A stretch of DNA of 64,000 nt from Nymphaea colorata (Eukaryota > Streptophyta > Magnoliopsida > Nymphaeales > Nymphaeaceae), in contig NC_045148.1 in NCBI RefSeq assembly GCF_008831285.2, forward strand, positions 6,515,001 to 6,579,000, written 5' to 3'. Shown in pieces: positions 45,301-55,483 of this stretch. The notes under the pieces are model-generated. The model had not been told where the DNA came from, did not search any database, and saw only the letters and a program-made list of their open reading frames with translations. Numbering within the stretch: the first letter of the stretch is position 1; every line of letters begins with the position of its first letter. The translations under genes were made by a program, and so were the position numbers.

Positions 45301-48300
45301 TGTCATAGAAATGAAGGTCAAACGATCGAGGATGCACGTTTCTGCCATCATGTTTTGCAAATTCTACAGGTTACTTCTCAAATTCAATGGTGGCTCAATC
45401 TGAATGAAAGTAAAATTTGAATACTTTATTTACTGAATTCTAGAACATAAGGATAACTGTTGCACCTTCCAGCATGCTTGAAAGATAAGCATGTCAACGG
45501 ATTGGATTCAAATTAAATATACCTTTAACCATGTCCATATTTTCATGTATTCACATCTTTAGATTTAAATTCGGGTTCAAATATAAACAAAAGGTCATAT
45601 CAACTTGAACTCCTCAAAGATTGGAACATTTCCCCAACATTCAGTGTGGCCAATCTATTTCCCTACTATGATCCAACTGAATCATCTGAATTAATTCAGC
45701 AGGCCAGACCAATCTGAACCTCGTCAGCACCAGGACCTCAGGAGGATGCTAGTACAAACAGTGCACCTAAGGCAACAGATTTTGTTCCAGTCCAACTTCA
45801 GCAAACCAATAACCCATGCATACATATTCAAAGCAGACCAAGGGACAGCTACAACAGCACAGATCGTCATCATGATAGCATCAGGACTCATTCCTCCGGA
45901 ACCAAAATTTTCAACTTGGGGACATTGATACAAGAGTGATCCATTTAGGCTGGATCTTAGAGTTGATCTAGTTGGTTGTTGCTTTGTTTGTTTTCATTTT
46001 ATATGTTGATTTTGGACCCTCTATTTCTAGCAGGAAATCCAAATATCCATATTAGTTAGAAGACCCTATTTAAGGAGACGTGCTAAGTCACATGGATACT
46101 GGTACAGGCTCTGTCACATGGGTACTCCTCCTAAGGAGGAGTACCCGTATGGTACGGGTACGACACGGGTACGGGTACGGGTACGGCCCTGGGTACGGCA
46201 GAGTACTGCATTGATCGTACCGGGTGCGGTCAACGCACCCAAGGTCATTTTTTACCTTTTTTAGACTCGGTCAAAGTTGACTGAGCCCAAATTTGTCTGA
46301 TTTTAATGTTAATGATTTTTACATTTTCACTTTTTAAACCATTTTAACGTTAAAATTTTCGAAACCCTCATTTTAATGTCCCACTTCCCTCTTTTTTCTT
46401 CATTCTTGCTTAGTAGTGTTGGGATTTGTTTTTTGCTTCGCTAGCTCGTTTATCTTGTTATGTAAAAGTTTATGTTGTTCCTTTGTTTGTGCTTATGCTT
46501 CTGTACACGCGTGATTTTCTTCGGCCTCAGTTGAGCAGTAAATTTGCGACTGAGGAGAATGAGAATAAAAAATGGTAAGTTTTGGATTATGATTTATGAA
46601 TATATTATTTTGTTTGTACTTTTTTTATATATATGTGCGAATATGTTATTCTGCTTGAAATTTTTTGACATATATATGTATGTGCATGTGTGTGTACGGC
46701 CGTACCCCCGTACCCAAGTTTTTTAAAAATGGTCCGTACCCGTACCCGTACCTATGTGACATAGGGTACAGGTATAAGGAAGTGGGTACGGACACAGCAA
46801 TTTTAAAAATTATAGTTAGGGGGGATACAGCAAAGTACATATACATATATATGTATGTGTGCAACATTTCACCAAAAAATGCAAAAGCAATGCAAAACAG
46901 GTAGAAAAATGTGAAACAGGTGAAAAATACATTTTAGGTAATTAATATGCAAAAATAATATACAAAACCTTAAAATTATGAAAAAATGCAAAAAATAATA
47001 TGCTTTCTTAAGAAGTCATGTGCAAGTGTCGCCGTATCTGAGTCTGCGTGTAGCCGTGGCAACATGGTACGGCAGCAAAATTGCCATATCTCTGTCACTT
47101 AGGAGATGTGAACTTTTTAGGCTTATTGAAGTTGAACAATGAAATTTAACCTGATTTCTTTGTTGATCCTTTTGGTTCTATCCTTTCTACATTTAATTGC
47201 TTTTAGTTTCCTCTTGAATCACCACAGGGACTACGGTGAGGAAACCTAATCCCTAGATCACTTTATGACTGATTGGCATAATTATGCAACCACCAGAGCT
47301 GCCCAAGTAAAAGAATTGATCAACCACTATAAAGTCATTAGTATAGGGAAGGGGTGTAACCATCCCTTGAAGCTTTCTCTAAAGACTGAAAAACTGGAGG
47401 CTTATCAAAAGAAAGAGATTGTCGTCTGCTACACCACAAATTAGCATCTTTCATATGTATACAAGAGCAAAGCAATGGCAAAAAAAAAAAAAGAAGCAAG
47501 TTCTTGATAAGCTGTTGAATTTTGCATAAGATTATGTTATCATCAACTTATATTCTTTCATGTACCTTTCTACAACACTGCCAGGAAGGTTTGGCTCTGT
47601 AAAACATGATTGATCAATGTAGACAAAGTCATTAATAAACCAAAATTGGTCTATCTGCATTTTGTCCTTTTTTCTAATTAGGTCATGAAGGTGTGCTATC
47701 TGCTGCTTGGTTAGTAGATGATATGCATGAACTCAGGAAGTTTATATCAGGTACATCAAGGACATTTTTTTAAGTGAACAAATAATAACCAAAATTTCAC
47801 AATAGAGTCCAAATTCAACAGCAAAAGTCTAGGTTATGATTTAGAAGATAAGCAAAATGGAGTCAAACGTAACTGTCAATACTATTGTATTTTGCAGTAT
47901 CCAGAAAGTTCGACATCATGAAATTTAACCAACTCTGTGATTTCTTGATTACAAACAACAGTTTACACTTTACAGCATTGCGATAACTAATGAAAATATT
48001 TATTCAACTCATGCAGTCCCTGCAAACAACAGAAGAAAAACAACCCTCCCAGAATTTTAGCCCCTGGGAAGAAGGGTGATATGTCATCATCACTAACACG
48101 CCAGAACCATTTTTCTCATTCAATCGCCCGTAAGAACAGGCCCCGCCAAAAGCAAATGGCAAACTTCACATCCCAATGCCTAGAGAATGAATGAGAGAAC
48201 ACCCTCGATATAACCAGAGTTGCAAATCATTCCCAAGGAAAGGCCAATCACCAAAATAAGAAAAAATAAAGCAACTAAAGATCAAAAAATGCACAGACAC

Positions 48301-48549
48301 AAAAGCCAAGCCAAATCAAATTATTTACCATCAACAGCAGAACGTTTGGGAACCTTCCCTTCTTTCATGAACGTACTAGCCGATGCATGGAGATTCTTCT
48401 TCATCATGTAATCCAGGATATAAGCATCAAGGCTGAAACCATCCAAACGAAATCACAACAAGAGAAAAAGCAACGTGAAGAAACCACAGAAAAAAAAGCG
48501 AGGAGGTCGGGCATCGAATTTACATCTTGCTCATGTCTGTGCCAGCCAT
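31178..48549 (-). CDS. LEUNIG-like transcriptional co-repressor (LUFS and seven WD40 repeats)
   Basis: Plant Groucho/Tup1-type co-repressor: the LUFS domain binds SEUSS-type adaptors and the WD40 propeller recruits repression machinery in the nucleus. Eighteen exons: 48549-48524, 48432-48329, 44279-44170, 44073-43811, 43673-43598, 43505-43397, 42200-42151, 42058-41890, 41810-41740, 41008-40970, 40813-40604, 40261-40132, 40061-39952, 39876-39727, 38763-38608, 32581-32465, 32390-32187, 31321-31178. All are GT-AG and all phases agree: 745 codons. LUFS, about 9-77: [20 protein letters not shown], then [18 protein letters not shown]. Modest Gln-rich patch [10 protein letters not shown] (no long polyQ). 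Basic RKRKK near 342. WD40 from about 455, with blade ends LLWNM, LRLWNA, IRFWSV, VNVFDV, VRVWPM, IELWDL and VKLWK at the C-terminus. Shorter and more divergent than LEUNIG itself (about 930). The exon 8/9 junction, with a 79-bp intron, is the least certain. Confidence 0.92.
31637..31708. repeat. (AT)n microsatellite in LEUNIG-like intron 17
   Basis: About 35 AT units preceded by a short GC/AC run (31619-31636). It generates the repetitive open frames seen on both strands here. Confidence 0.95.
33168..34007 (-). pseudogene. Ty1/copia RT C-terminal and RNase H remnant in LEUNIG-like intron 15
   Basis: Minus-strand reading has [30 protein letters not shown] and RIVRYVKNT (34007-33669). After a short disruption around 33650 comes [67 protein letters not shown] and FFTKAL. 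This is the back half of copia pol. It is in the same orientation as the host gene. The opening of the RT lies next door in the opposite orientation. Confidence 0.92.
34008..34400 (+). pseudogene. Ty1/copia RT N-terminal remnant, inverted relative to its neighbour
   Basis: Plus-strand reading has [45 protein letters not shown] and then, past a stop at 34218, [10 protein letters not shown]. After a frame disturbance [14 protein letters not shown] follows. It stops before the YVDD motif. These blocks belong upstream of those on the other strand at 34007, so the two pieces meet head to head at 34007/34008. Confidence 0.9.
34413..34908 (-). mobile_element. copia 5' LTR and iMet primer site, minus strand
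   Basis: The minus strand reads an LTR of 484 bp (34908-34425), beginning TGTTAGAATG and ending GATTTACA. The exact primer site TGGTATCAGAGC (34424-34413) follows with no gap. This is the standard order LTR then primer site for a minus-strand element, whose pol remnant lies at 34007-33168. The 3' LTR was not found. Confidence 0.82.
34956..35831. mobile_element. hAT-like element with GTATCGTA-rich ends, hosting a second element
   Basis: Left end CAGTGTTGTACATATCGTAC, right end (reverse complement) CAATGTTGTAAAAAGTGTAT. Flanks ATGGCAGC (34948-34955) and ATTGCAGC (35832-35839) form an 8-bp duplication with one mismatch. The interior has many CGATACG repeats in both directions and is interrupted at 35120-35660 by another transposon. 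No transposase. Confidence 0.78.
35120..35660. mobile_element. nested hAT-type MITE, GTACCC-rich
   Basis: 541 bp, left CTCTGTCATATGGGTAC, right (reverse complement) CTATGTCACATAGGTAC, flanked by a perfect GTTACGAT duplication (35112-35119 and 35661-35668). Same family as 46109-46764. Contains GGGTACGGGTACGGG arrays near one end, the complement near the other, and a central GACTCG..TCAA..TTGACCGAGTC motif. Confidence 0.9.
35840..38607 (-). other. remainder of LEUNIG-like intron 15
   Basis: No gene recognised. A phrase near 36705-36735 (AATCTCTATTTAAGG) resembles ones near 38938 and 46064 and may mark dispersed LTR scraps. The ORF at 37574-37825 is not a recognised protein. Confidence 0.5.
42287..42331. 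repeat. (TA)n microsatellite in LEUNIG-like intron 6
   Basis: About 22 alternating TA units. Confidence 0.93.
42466..42584. repeat. tandem duplication, period 59 bp
   Basis: Two adjacent copies sharing CTAGACAGTCAAATATGAAC and ATCCAAAACA. They lie in LEUNIG-like intron 6. Confidence 0.8.
43060..43254 (-). mobile_element. GTACCC-rich hAT-type element, one recognisable end
   Basis: The minus strand begins CTATGTAACATGGGTAC at 43254, like the ends of 35120-35660 and 46109-46764. Inside lies the family's GACTCGGTCAA..TTGACCGAGTC motif (about 43056-43086). The other end was not located, so the extent to the left, perhaps covering the GC-richer 42780-43050, is open. Confidence 0.6.
44770..45950 (+). 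pseudogene. Ty3/gypsy integrase C-terminal remnant in LEUNIG-like intron 2
   Basis: Plus-strand (antisense to the host gene) reading has [17 protein letters not shown], then [40 protein letters not shown], a stop, [17 protein letters not shown] and, further on, VKQKL. After more stops comes [16 protein letters not shown] near 45625. These are the end of the integrase catalytic core and the C-terminal tail of gypsy polyproteins. Many stops; no LTR identified with certainty. Confidence 0.85.
46109..46764. mobile_element. hAT-type MITE, GTACCC-rich, intact ends
   Basis: 656 bp, left CTCTGTCACATGGGTAC, right (reverse complement) CTATGTCACATAGGTAC, perfect 8-bp duplication GGTACAGG (46101-46108 and 46765-46772). 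Internal direct and inverted GGGTACGG runs and the GACTCGGTCAA motif match 35120-35660. The flank GATACTGGTACAGG..GTGGGTACGG suggests it landed in an older relative. Confidence 0.92.
46773..48328 (-). other. remainder of LEUNIG-like intron 2
   Basis: AT-rich, no gene recognised. The intron totals about 4.0 kb (44280-48328) and is mostly transposon-derived on its left side. Confidence 0.55.
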
Positions 48550-48992
48550 GTTGTCCACAACCACCAACACCTCGTTAAGCCCCTGCAGAAGCCCAGAGTT
48601 GCTTCGAAGCCCAATCCACAAGAACGCATGCCCAGAACGCAAGACCAAGAAAAAGGGCAAGAGAACCTCCCGAATGGAGCGGATTCTAGCACCAGAGAGA
48701 AGGAAAACGTTCAATAATGAAACAAACAGATACCAACCGGAAGAAAAATCGTCCTTAATACGAGGTGATAGTCTGCGGAAGCAGAAAGCAAATGAGAACA
48801 CAAACAGGGTGAAAGAGAAGGCCGAGTTTCGAAGGGAATACGCAAGGATGGAGAAGAACGTCTGCCTCGCCTGAGCTAACTCTCAGCATGCAAGAGCGCG
48901 AAGGGAACCGCCTTAAAACAGAGCAGCAGGAGACGGGGGCCCAAAGGCGCAACTGAAAGTCTGGCGAGCGAAGAAAACGTATATAATATTAT
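48550..48992 (-). promoter_or_regulatory. LEUNIG-like 5' UTR and core promoter
   Basis: On the minus strand a TATA-like ATTATATACG lies at about 48978-48988. TTGGGCCC (a TGGGCC site II-type motif, about 48936-48943) follows, then a leader of about 400 nt to the ATG at 48549. The leader is TC/CTT-rich with upstream ATGs (for example the open frame beginning at 48801), which could dampen translation. Motif-based only. Confidence 0.45.
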
Positions 48993-51034
48993 TTTTTGAA
49001 ATGTCACATACTGCTTCCTATTGTGGATTTAATATTCCCTTACTCTCGACTGTATGGTACCTATTAGTAGAAATTTTACTGTTTTTACCCTTACAATCGC
49101 TAAGTTGGGGTTGGCACTTGTGCCATTAGCCCTTACATTTCATTGTATCTCGAAGGAAAATTGAAAATCAACTTCTTCAATTTTTTTTTTTCAAAAAATT
49201 TCAAAAGATTGTTGGTGAACGTAAATTATACAAGATATGGACCTGATTCTAATAGTTAACACAAAAGTAAATATGAAAATCATTGAACTCTTTTCTTGCA
49301 CTTTTCATATGATGATTACAGGATCAGCTTGTCAAGAAGCGTTACATAAAGAATTTACCTAAAGAATACATTTTCCTTGCTGATGTTTGTGGGTGCCAAA
49401 CATTTCTCAATTTTTTTTCAAATGCACATAGATCATTTTGTTCAATAAATACTTTTTTCGTATAAACGTTTCTAGTTGTCAAGAATGACAAAGAACCATG
49501 GTCCACAATGCCCTATAATTTTTTGGACAAATCATGCCTGCTTTTATGATTAAATCACTCAATCCAAATTATATTCCTAAAAACTATTATAATATTAACG
49601 TAATATGCAGTCTCATAGACGGTAGATATCATTGACGCTAATGAACATTTTATTAGGTTTAGAAATCAGGTTCCATGTCCCCCAACCAACAGTTCCCAAA
49701 TATAGACTTAGCGGTTTTAACAGCACTAGGACTTACATGAAGCACATATCATTAGCATCGTACTATCTAGCCATACTAGTTGTTGAATTATTGTTGAATT
49801 GTCTTCTGGAATGTATTTTTGAATTAAAAGATGCAGATGTGATCCTCATAGCTTGCTTTGCTGATCAAGACAGTACTCCAATTGGGTCACATGTTGGTTC
49901 AGCATATACCTTCACAAAAGAAATAGAGAAGAGAAGGATTTCTCCAAATTCATCTGTAACTTATGCGCAAAGGCAAATCCATCCTTCAAATGTATTGCTT
50001 GATGGTGGCTGATATTTGCACTTTCGAGATAAATCAATTATGTTTTTCTATTTCATTGTGGTTAACAGCTCAGTAGAACTGCCTGAGCAGAATCTTTCCA
50101 AAAGTGTATTCTGCAAACTACTATCAGCTTCTCAAGGGGGTGAAAAAAATAATCTCACGTTCGAGTATACTAATTCAGGGACACATGAGCTAAAAAAATT
50201 CAAAGTTGCGCATGCTTTTCTTATCACTAAGTTGGCGACCTTTTGTAAATTTCCTTAAAAAAGTATTTCTCTGCCATGCTATTTCATCGTTTCCTCTTTA
50301 AAACCTGTTCCTTCCCGTTGAAAGACAGTACTATTTACCTAAGTTTAACCCTATGAGCTCGCTTAGTGGGGAAGAATAAGGATGGACTAATCGAAGCCTG
50401 AGGGAAAAGAAAAAATAGATGCGAACTTCAAAGATAAGCAACCCATTTGAATGTTTTTCTCTACTAAAAAAAAAAAAAAAACTTTGTGGATTTCATCAAC
50501 AGCTATAGTCGGCATCAAAGGATTCAACAATCTAGAATAACTTTAAGAGGCTTTTGCTGGTAGTAAGCAGCGGTTTTTCTCATTGTTTTTGTAAAAGCCA
50601 TCTTTAGAAATGAATGGATCAGATTTGGTAAGATCTTAATTTGAAGGTATTACAACATCTAACCAATTTTGGGGACGGATTTCAAGTTTGTAGTCCGTTT
50701 TGCATGTTATCTAATTGACATCCTTCTTGTTATGCAGTCACACCATTGTTACAGGGAAATTCACTTCGTTTTGTAAAGTATTTTCCTCATGCTTCACATC
50801 ATTCCTTTGAATTGCATCAACTATGCTAGAACGGTATGTTTCAAAGCATTCCTCTCTGTGTTATATCCATTTTATTTGCTTGCAGCTATAATCCTCTATG
50901 CCCCGAACCCCAGGTTGGTATCATGGTTGGAGAGTTGTTTGCCAGCTACGGAAGCTCTGGATGAAGGAAAGATCAACGACCATTGCCCGGAGAAGAGCTG
51001 AGAATTCTTGCTTGCATGCCCTCAAGGTCTAGGC
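48993..51034. other. intergenic, two unrecognised open frames
   Basis: Open frames 49632-50012 (126 codons, with a hydrophobic stretch YYLAILVVELLLNCLL, then CFADQDSTPIGSHVGSAYTF) and 50016-50258 (80 codons) are adjacent and of similar quality, but I recognise no family. They could be one decayed gene or retroelement. Otherwise AT-rich. Confidence 0.45.
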
Positions 51035-51369
51035 TGCCGTAGAGAATCAAAGAAAAGAGAAAACAAGATTTTAACGTGGTTCAGTCATTCATACCTACAT
51101 CCACGACAGGAAAACTGCACACCTCGAGTTGTTTTTCATTACTGTGTGTAAAGGAAAATACAACTACACATAACAAAAAGCAAGAGGGTTCTGTTGAGAA
51201 TCGCTCAAGACGATGGTTTCTACAAGGCAATACAATTAACCAAAGAACATTAAAGGAAAGCGGTAACAAGGCAATAGGTCAGCTTCCAATCTGAGAGCTC
51301 TCCTACGATACACACAATCGTACGGGATTAATGTGCGGGAGTTAAATACTGTAACTCCATTCTTCAACA
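51035..51369 (-). mobile_element. copia 3' LTR (minus strand)
   Basis: On the minus strand a polypurine run (ACTTGAGGGGGAA, about 51370-51382) is followed by TGTTGAAGAATGG at 51369. The LTR ends CTACGGCA at 51035, giving 335 bp with TG..CA ends. This is the standard 3' end of a copia element, whose pol remnant lies upstream at 51400-53560. The 5' LTR was not found. Confidence 0.8.
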
Positions 51370-51382
51370 TTCCCCCTCAAGT

Positions 51383-53560
51383 GGGGTTTAGATGTAAACA
51401 CATCCCTACTTGCTAAGGAGTTTATGATGTAATTATTGACTTAGGCCCTTAGTAAATCCACATGCTAATTGATCTGAGCTATGGGTGTAAGGAGTAGATA
51501 TTTCAGCTTTCCGCACTTTTTCTCGAATATAGTAACAATCAATCTCTATTTATTTGGTTCTTTGGTGAAGTACTAAATTTGCTGCAATATATATGGCAAC
51601 CTAGTTATCACAATGTAAAGGTATAAGATGCTAAACTAGTAAACCAAACTCTAATATAAGGGTTCTGATCCAAGTTAAGCTCACTAGTTGCAATTGTCAT
51701 GGCACGATATTCTGTTTTGACACTTGATATGGCCACTACAGTCCTTGTCTTGCTTTTCCAAGACACCATATTTCTTCATACAAACACACAATAGCCAGTT
51801 GTAGATATTCTATCAGAATTGCTTGCCCTTGGCATTAGTGAATCCTTGAATTTGATGATGTTCATTCCTTTTATACCATCCGCCCTATCCTGGTGCCTTT
51901 GTTAGGTATTGTAGAATACAATTGATGATTTTTCAATGATGCTTTATATAAGAGCGTGCATACATTGGCTAGTAATGTTGACTACATAGATTATATCTAG
52001 TACAATAATAGTTAGATATATGAGCTTTCCTACTAGTCATTAGTAGCCTTCTTTGTTGATGACTAGATCGTCCTAAGTGGCATCAGTTTTTTGACCGACT
52101 TCAATTGGTGTTTCTGCTGGTTTGCATCCAATTTTTCATGCACTTTTAAGCAAATCCAAGTATATTTTCATTGAGATAGTATTAGACCCATCTTTGATTT
52201 TGTGATTTCAATACCCAAAAAAGTAGTGGGGCTTTCCTAAATCCTTTATGTCAAAGGTTTATGGATTAATTCTTTGGTTTCCAAGATTCATGTCAATCCC
52301 CTGTCAATATAATATTATCCACATATACTAACACGACAATGAACTTGTTATTTTTTTGTTTAACAAATAAGGAGTTATTTGTGTTGCTTCTCATAAACTC
52401 TTGTTGTCCCAAAAGAATTGCTCAAATGATAGTGCCATGCTATTGGAAATTGATTCAACCTATAAATAGCCTTGCGAAACTTGCACACCCTATTTGCTTC
52501 TTCAGAATGTCGGGAAGGTTCATATAGACTTATTCTTCTAGATCCCTTTGAAGGAAGCCATTTTTAACATCTAGTTGATGTAGGGAGCAATTATGGTTAC
52601 ATGATATAGATAGCATCACCCTGACTATATTCATCTGCGACAGGTGCAATGGTCTCCTTATAATCTAAGCCTTCTGCTTGCCTGTACACCTTTGCTACAA
52701 GTCTGGCCTTGTATATTTCAATAATTCCATCATTTCTGTGTTTTATTTTGAATACCCATCGGCACCCAACAACCTTTCTTCCTGAAGGTGGTATGACAAC
52801 TTCCCAAGTTTTGTTTTTACGCAAGGCATTGAGTTCCTCTTTCATGGCTTTTACCCATACTGTGTTTTTCTTGGCAACTTCATATGTCCCTCTTTCATGG
52901 CTTTTACCCATACTGTTGTTTTTCTTGGCAACTTCATATGTCGTTGGTTCCGTGTGACCAGAGACTTTAGATATATATGCTCTATGCTTGCAACCGATTT
53001 TCTTGTATCCAACATAGTGTTCTATAGGATGGTTTATAGATGCAAAGGTGACATAATTTAATAATCGAGCAGGAGGTCATGTTTGACGTTTCGATCTTGT
53101 TACTATATGATAAACGTCACCTTCCTATCAACATTGGTAGTGGTTGAGTGTCGATCTGATTATCTATATTTGCAATCTCAATATCAACCCCTTCCAATGC
53201 TTCTGGCAAACTATGATTGTCTCTTATAATGGTAAACTCACTATATGGGTCCATCATTGGCAATATTGTCTCTCTATGACAGCAAGCCTTATCAAAGACA
53301 ATTGATGTAGGGGTAGACTCCCCCCTTGAAAATGACTTTCTTGTATTGAACGACAGAAATAAGGTGTATTTTCTTCAAATACAACATCTTTGGATATTAT
53401 GAGTCACATTTCTTTCACACTATAGCATCTATATCCTTTCTGAGAAATAAAATATCCTATGAAAACACATTTAAGAGCTCAACTACTAAGTTTATCCATA
53501 TTTGCTCTTTTATAGATATGAAAGCGACACATCCAAAAAGTTTAAATGTGATTTAAATTA
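51383..53560 (-). pseudogene. Ty1/copia pol remnant (integrase end, RT, RNase H)
   Basis: Minus-strand blocks in order: ALKCVFIGYFISQKGYRCYS near 53480-53420 (end of integrase); [39 protein letters not shown] and [12 protein letters not shown] (52870-52640, start of RT). Then heavily decayed RT and RNase H sequence runs to about 51400. Frames change repeatedly and stops are common. It is more decayed than the elements at 1-1460 or 33168-34007. It lies in the 7-kb space between the divergent LEUNIG-like and eIF3b genes. Confidence 0.85.
52845..52941. repeat. 48-bp tandem duplication within the copia remnant
   Basis: CTTTCATGGCTTTTACCCAT and TTCTTGGCAACTTCATATGT occur twice in direct succession, differing by one inserted T. 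The repeated section is the pol stretch read as VKAMKEE. Confidence 0.88.
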
Positions 53561-53616
53561 AGCTTACGCACTTTTAGAATCTCAAGTGAAGTATGGTTCA
53601 GAAGAATTTTAATAGG

Positions 53617-53918
53617 TAGTCTCATTGCAAGCTTATTTGATATATAGATTATTCTGTTTCATTTTTTTTTCAACAATCATGATCTTTAATTTATTTGGAA
53701 GTCCATCAGTGGTATTAGGGTGATTTTCTGTTTGACAATTTTTTTTTCATATTTTCTCATGTAAGTTTAACCTATTGAATTACATTTTATATGGTATCTA
53801 ACCTTATGATTGAGAAAATGCTGTATAGACACACTTCGCCTTTTCTTTTATTTATCTGCATAAATCATTTTTGAAAATATCTTTGAAGTCTATTTGTATT
53901 CTCTATCCTAATATCATT

Positions 53919-53985
<67 letters not shown>

Positions 53986-54600
53986 CTTGCAACCCTCGAC
54001 TATGGTTTTTTGGGATGTGCCGCACCCGCATCGGTGGCCGCACTACACACCCATGTGACATAGGGTGCTATTTAGTTTTTTTTGTACTTATTTCAAATTT
54101 GATAATAAGTTCGTTTTGGTAATTTTCTGTTTTTATGGCTATTTATAGAGGCATATCTCCTAAAAATCTATTATGTCCTTTAATGTTGTCATTTGATGAG
54201 TAGTTCGTGTAATCAATTTAATTAGTTTCTTTACAGTAACTTGTTTTATTTCGTACCTTCTATTGTTTAGATGTTTGGATTGTTGCTCATATAATTTATG
54301 GCTTTTTTGAGTAATCTCATTGCAAGCTTATTTGCTGTTTTATTTTCCCTATTTTATCTCTTTCAATAGTCATGATCTTTCTTTTCTTGCCAAGTCCGTC
54401 AGTGGTATTGAGGGGATTTTTTGTTTGAGAATTTTTTTCTTTGCTCATGTAAGTTTAACCTGTTGAATTACTTTGTGTATAATATTTTGTACTCCATGCA
54501 TTTTTGTCTTGGTTGCACGTTAACCACATGATTGGATGGTGATTGGAAGAATGGTGTATGGGAAAACTTTGCCTTTTCTTTTGTTTATATGTGTAATGCA
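53617..54600. repeat. pair of direct repeats (53617-53870 and 54311-54600)
   Basis: Both copies start with TCTCATTGCAAGCTTATTTG. They share CAATCATGATCTTT-like sequence, TCAGTGGTATT, CTCATGTAAGTTTAACCT and CGCCTTTTCTTTTATTTAT-like sequence, with about 80% similarity by eye. They are separated by about 440 bp that include the (TA)n run at 53923-53982. They could be old LTRs of a short element or a segmental duplication. Confidence 0.7.
53923..53982. repeat. (AT)n microsatellite
   Basis: About 29 AT units. Confidence 0.95.
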
Positions 54601-54658
54601 TTTTTAAGACAATCTTTGTTTCTTGGGATCTCATGCTTCTACCTCCGCACTGTCATAG

Positions 54659-54735
54659 CTAAACCTGGGCATCGGGTCGGCTCGGCCCGATAAGGAGCCG
54701 GGCTTGGGCCAGGCCCGAGCCCAACTGATTAAATT
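54659..54735. mobile_element. hAT-type end fragment, GGGCC-rich
   Basis: TAAACCTGGGCATCGGGTCG resembles the terminal repeat of the MITE at 10466-11261, followed by GGCTCGGCCCGATAAGGAGC. Only one end is recognisable; the sequence turns AT-rich by 54736. Confidence 0.6.
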
Positions 54736-55483
54736 AAAACAAAACAAGTTTGATTATCCACCTCTTGTTGTTGACGCAGAAAACAAGTTTTACACTTCTT
54801 AAGACCGAAATACCTGTCAATGGAAATGAGGGAGAGAGAAAAAAAAAAGAAAAAGGAAAATTTTTGTCTCTTAAAAAAGTAAATCATTTGATATGCATAA
54901 AATTAGAAAAAAAATAAGGCGAATATGAATTCAATTTATCTAGAAATCAAGTGTAGACGTACACGCAACCTCATGTCTCTTTATCTAGAGTCCGCTGATT
55001 GAATTCATTTTTTTAAATTTTTATTTGGTAATAAACTTTACCCAATTTCACACTTGATTGAGGATGTCTTAGCGGGTTAAATACTTTATGGAAATTACTT
55101 TAAGAGGCATTTGATAGCCTTGAATTTTGATTTTGGAATTAAAATCATAGAAACACATTCCACCTCAAACTAGAATTAAAATGAAAATTCTGGTTCCAGT
55201 TTTTTTTTTTTTTATGTTTGATAGTTGGGAATTTTGATTCTAAAAAGTGTTTGACAAATAAAATGGGAGAACTGATGAATTAAAACCATTGTTACATGTA
55301 ATCATAATTCGTAATTTTGATTCACCTTATAATTTCCAAATCAAAGTTCTATAAATCCTAATTTAAAAAAAAATAAAAATTTTTATTCTAGAATTCTATA
55401 ATTGAATAAGAAGCACCACGAAGTTTCGTTTTCCCAACCATACTTCCGCGCTAACAAATTTCAATTAGCCACAGCTTTGACAC
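54736..55483. other. intergenic, AT-rich
   Basis: No gene recognised. Many AATTTTGATTCTA-like phrases in both directions around 55120-55410 suggest an old inverted-repeat MITE, without clear boundaries. Confidence 0.45.
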
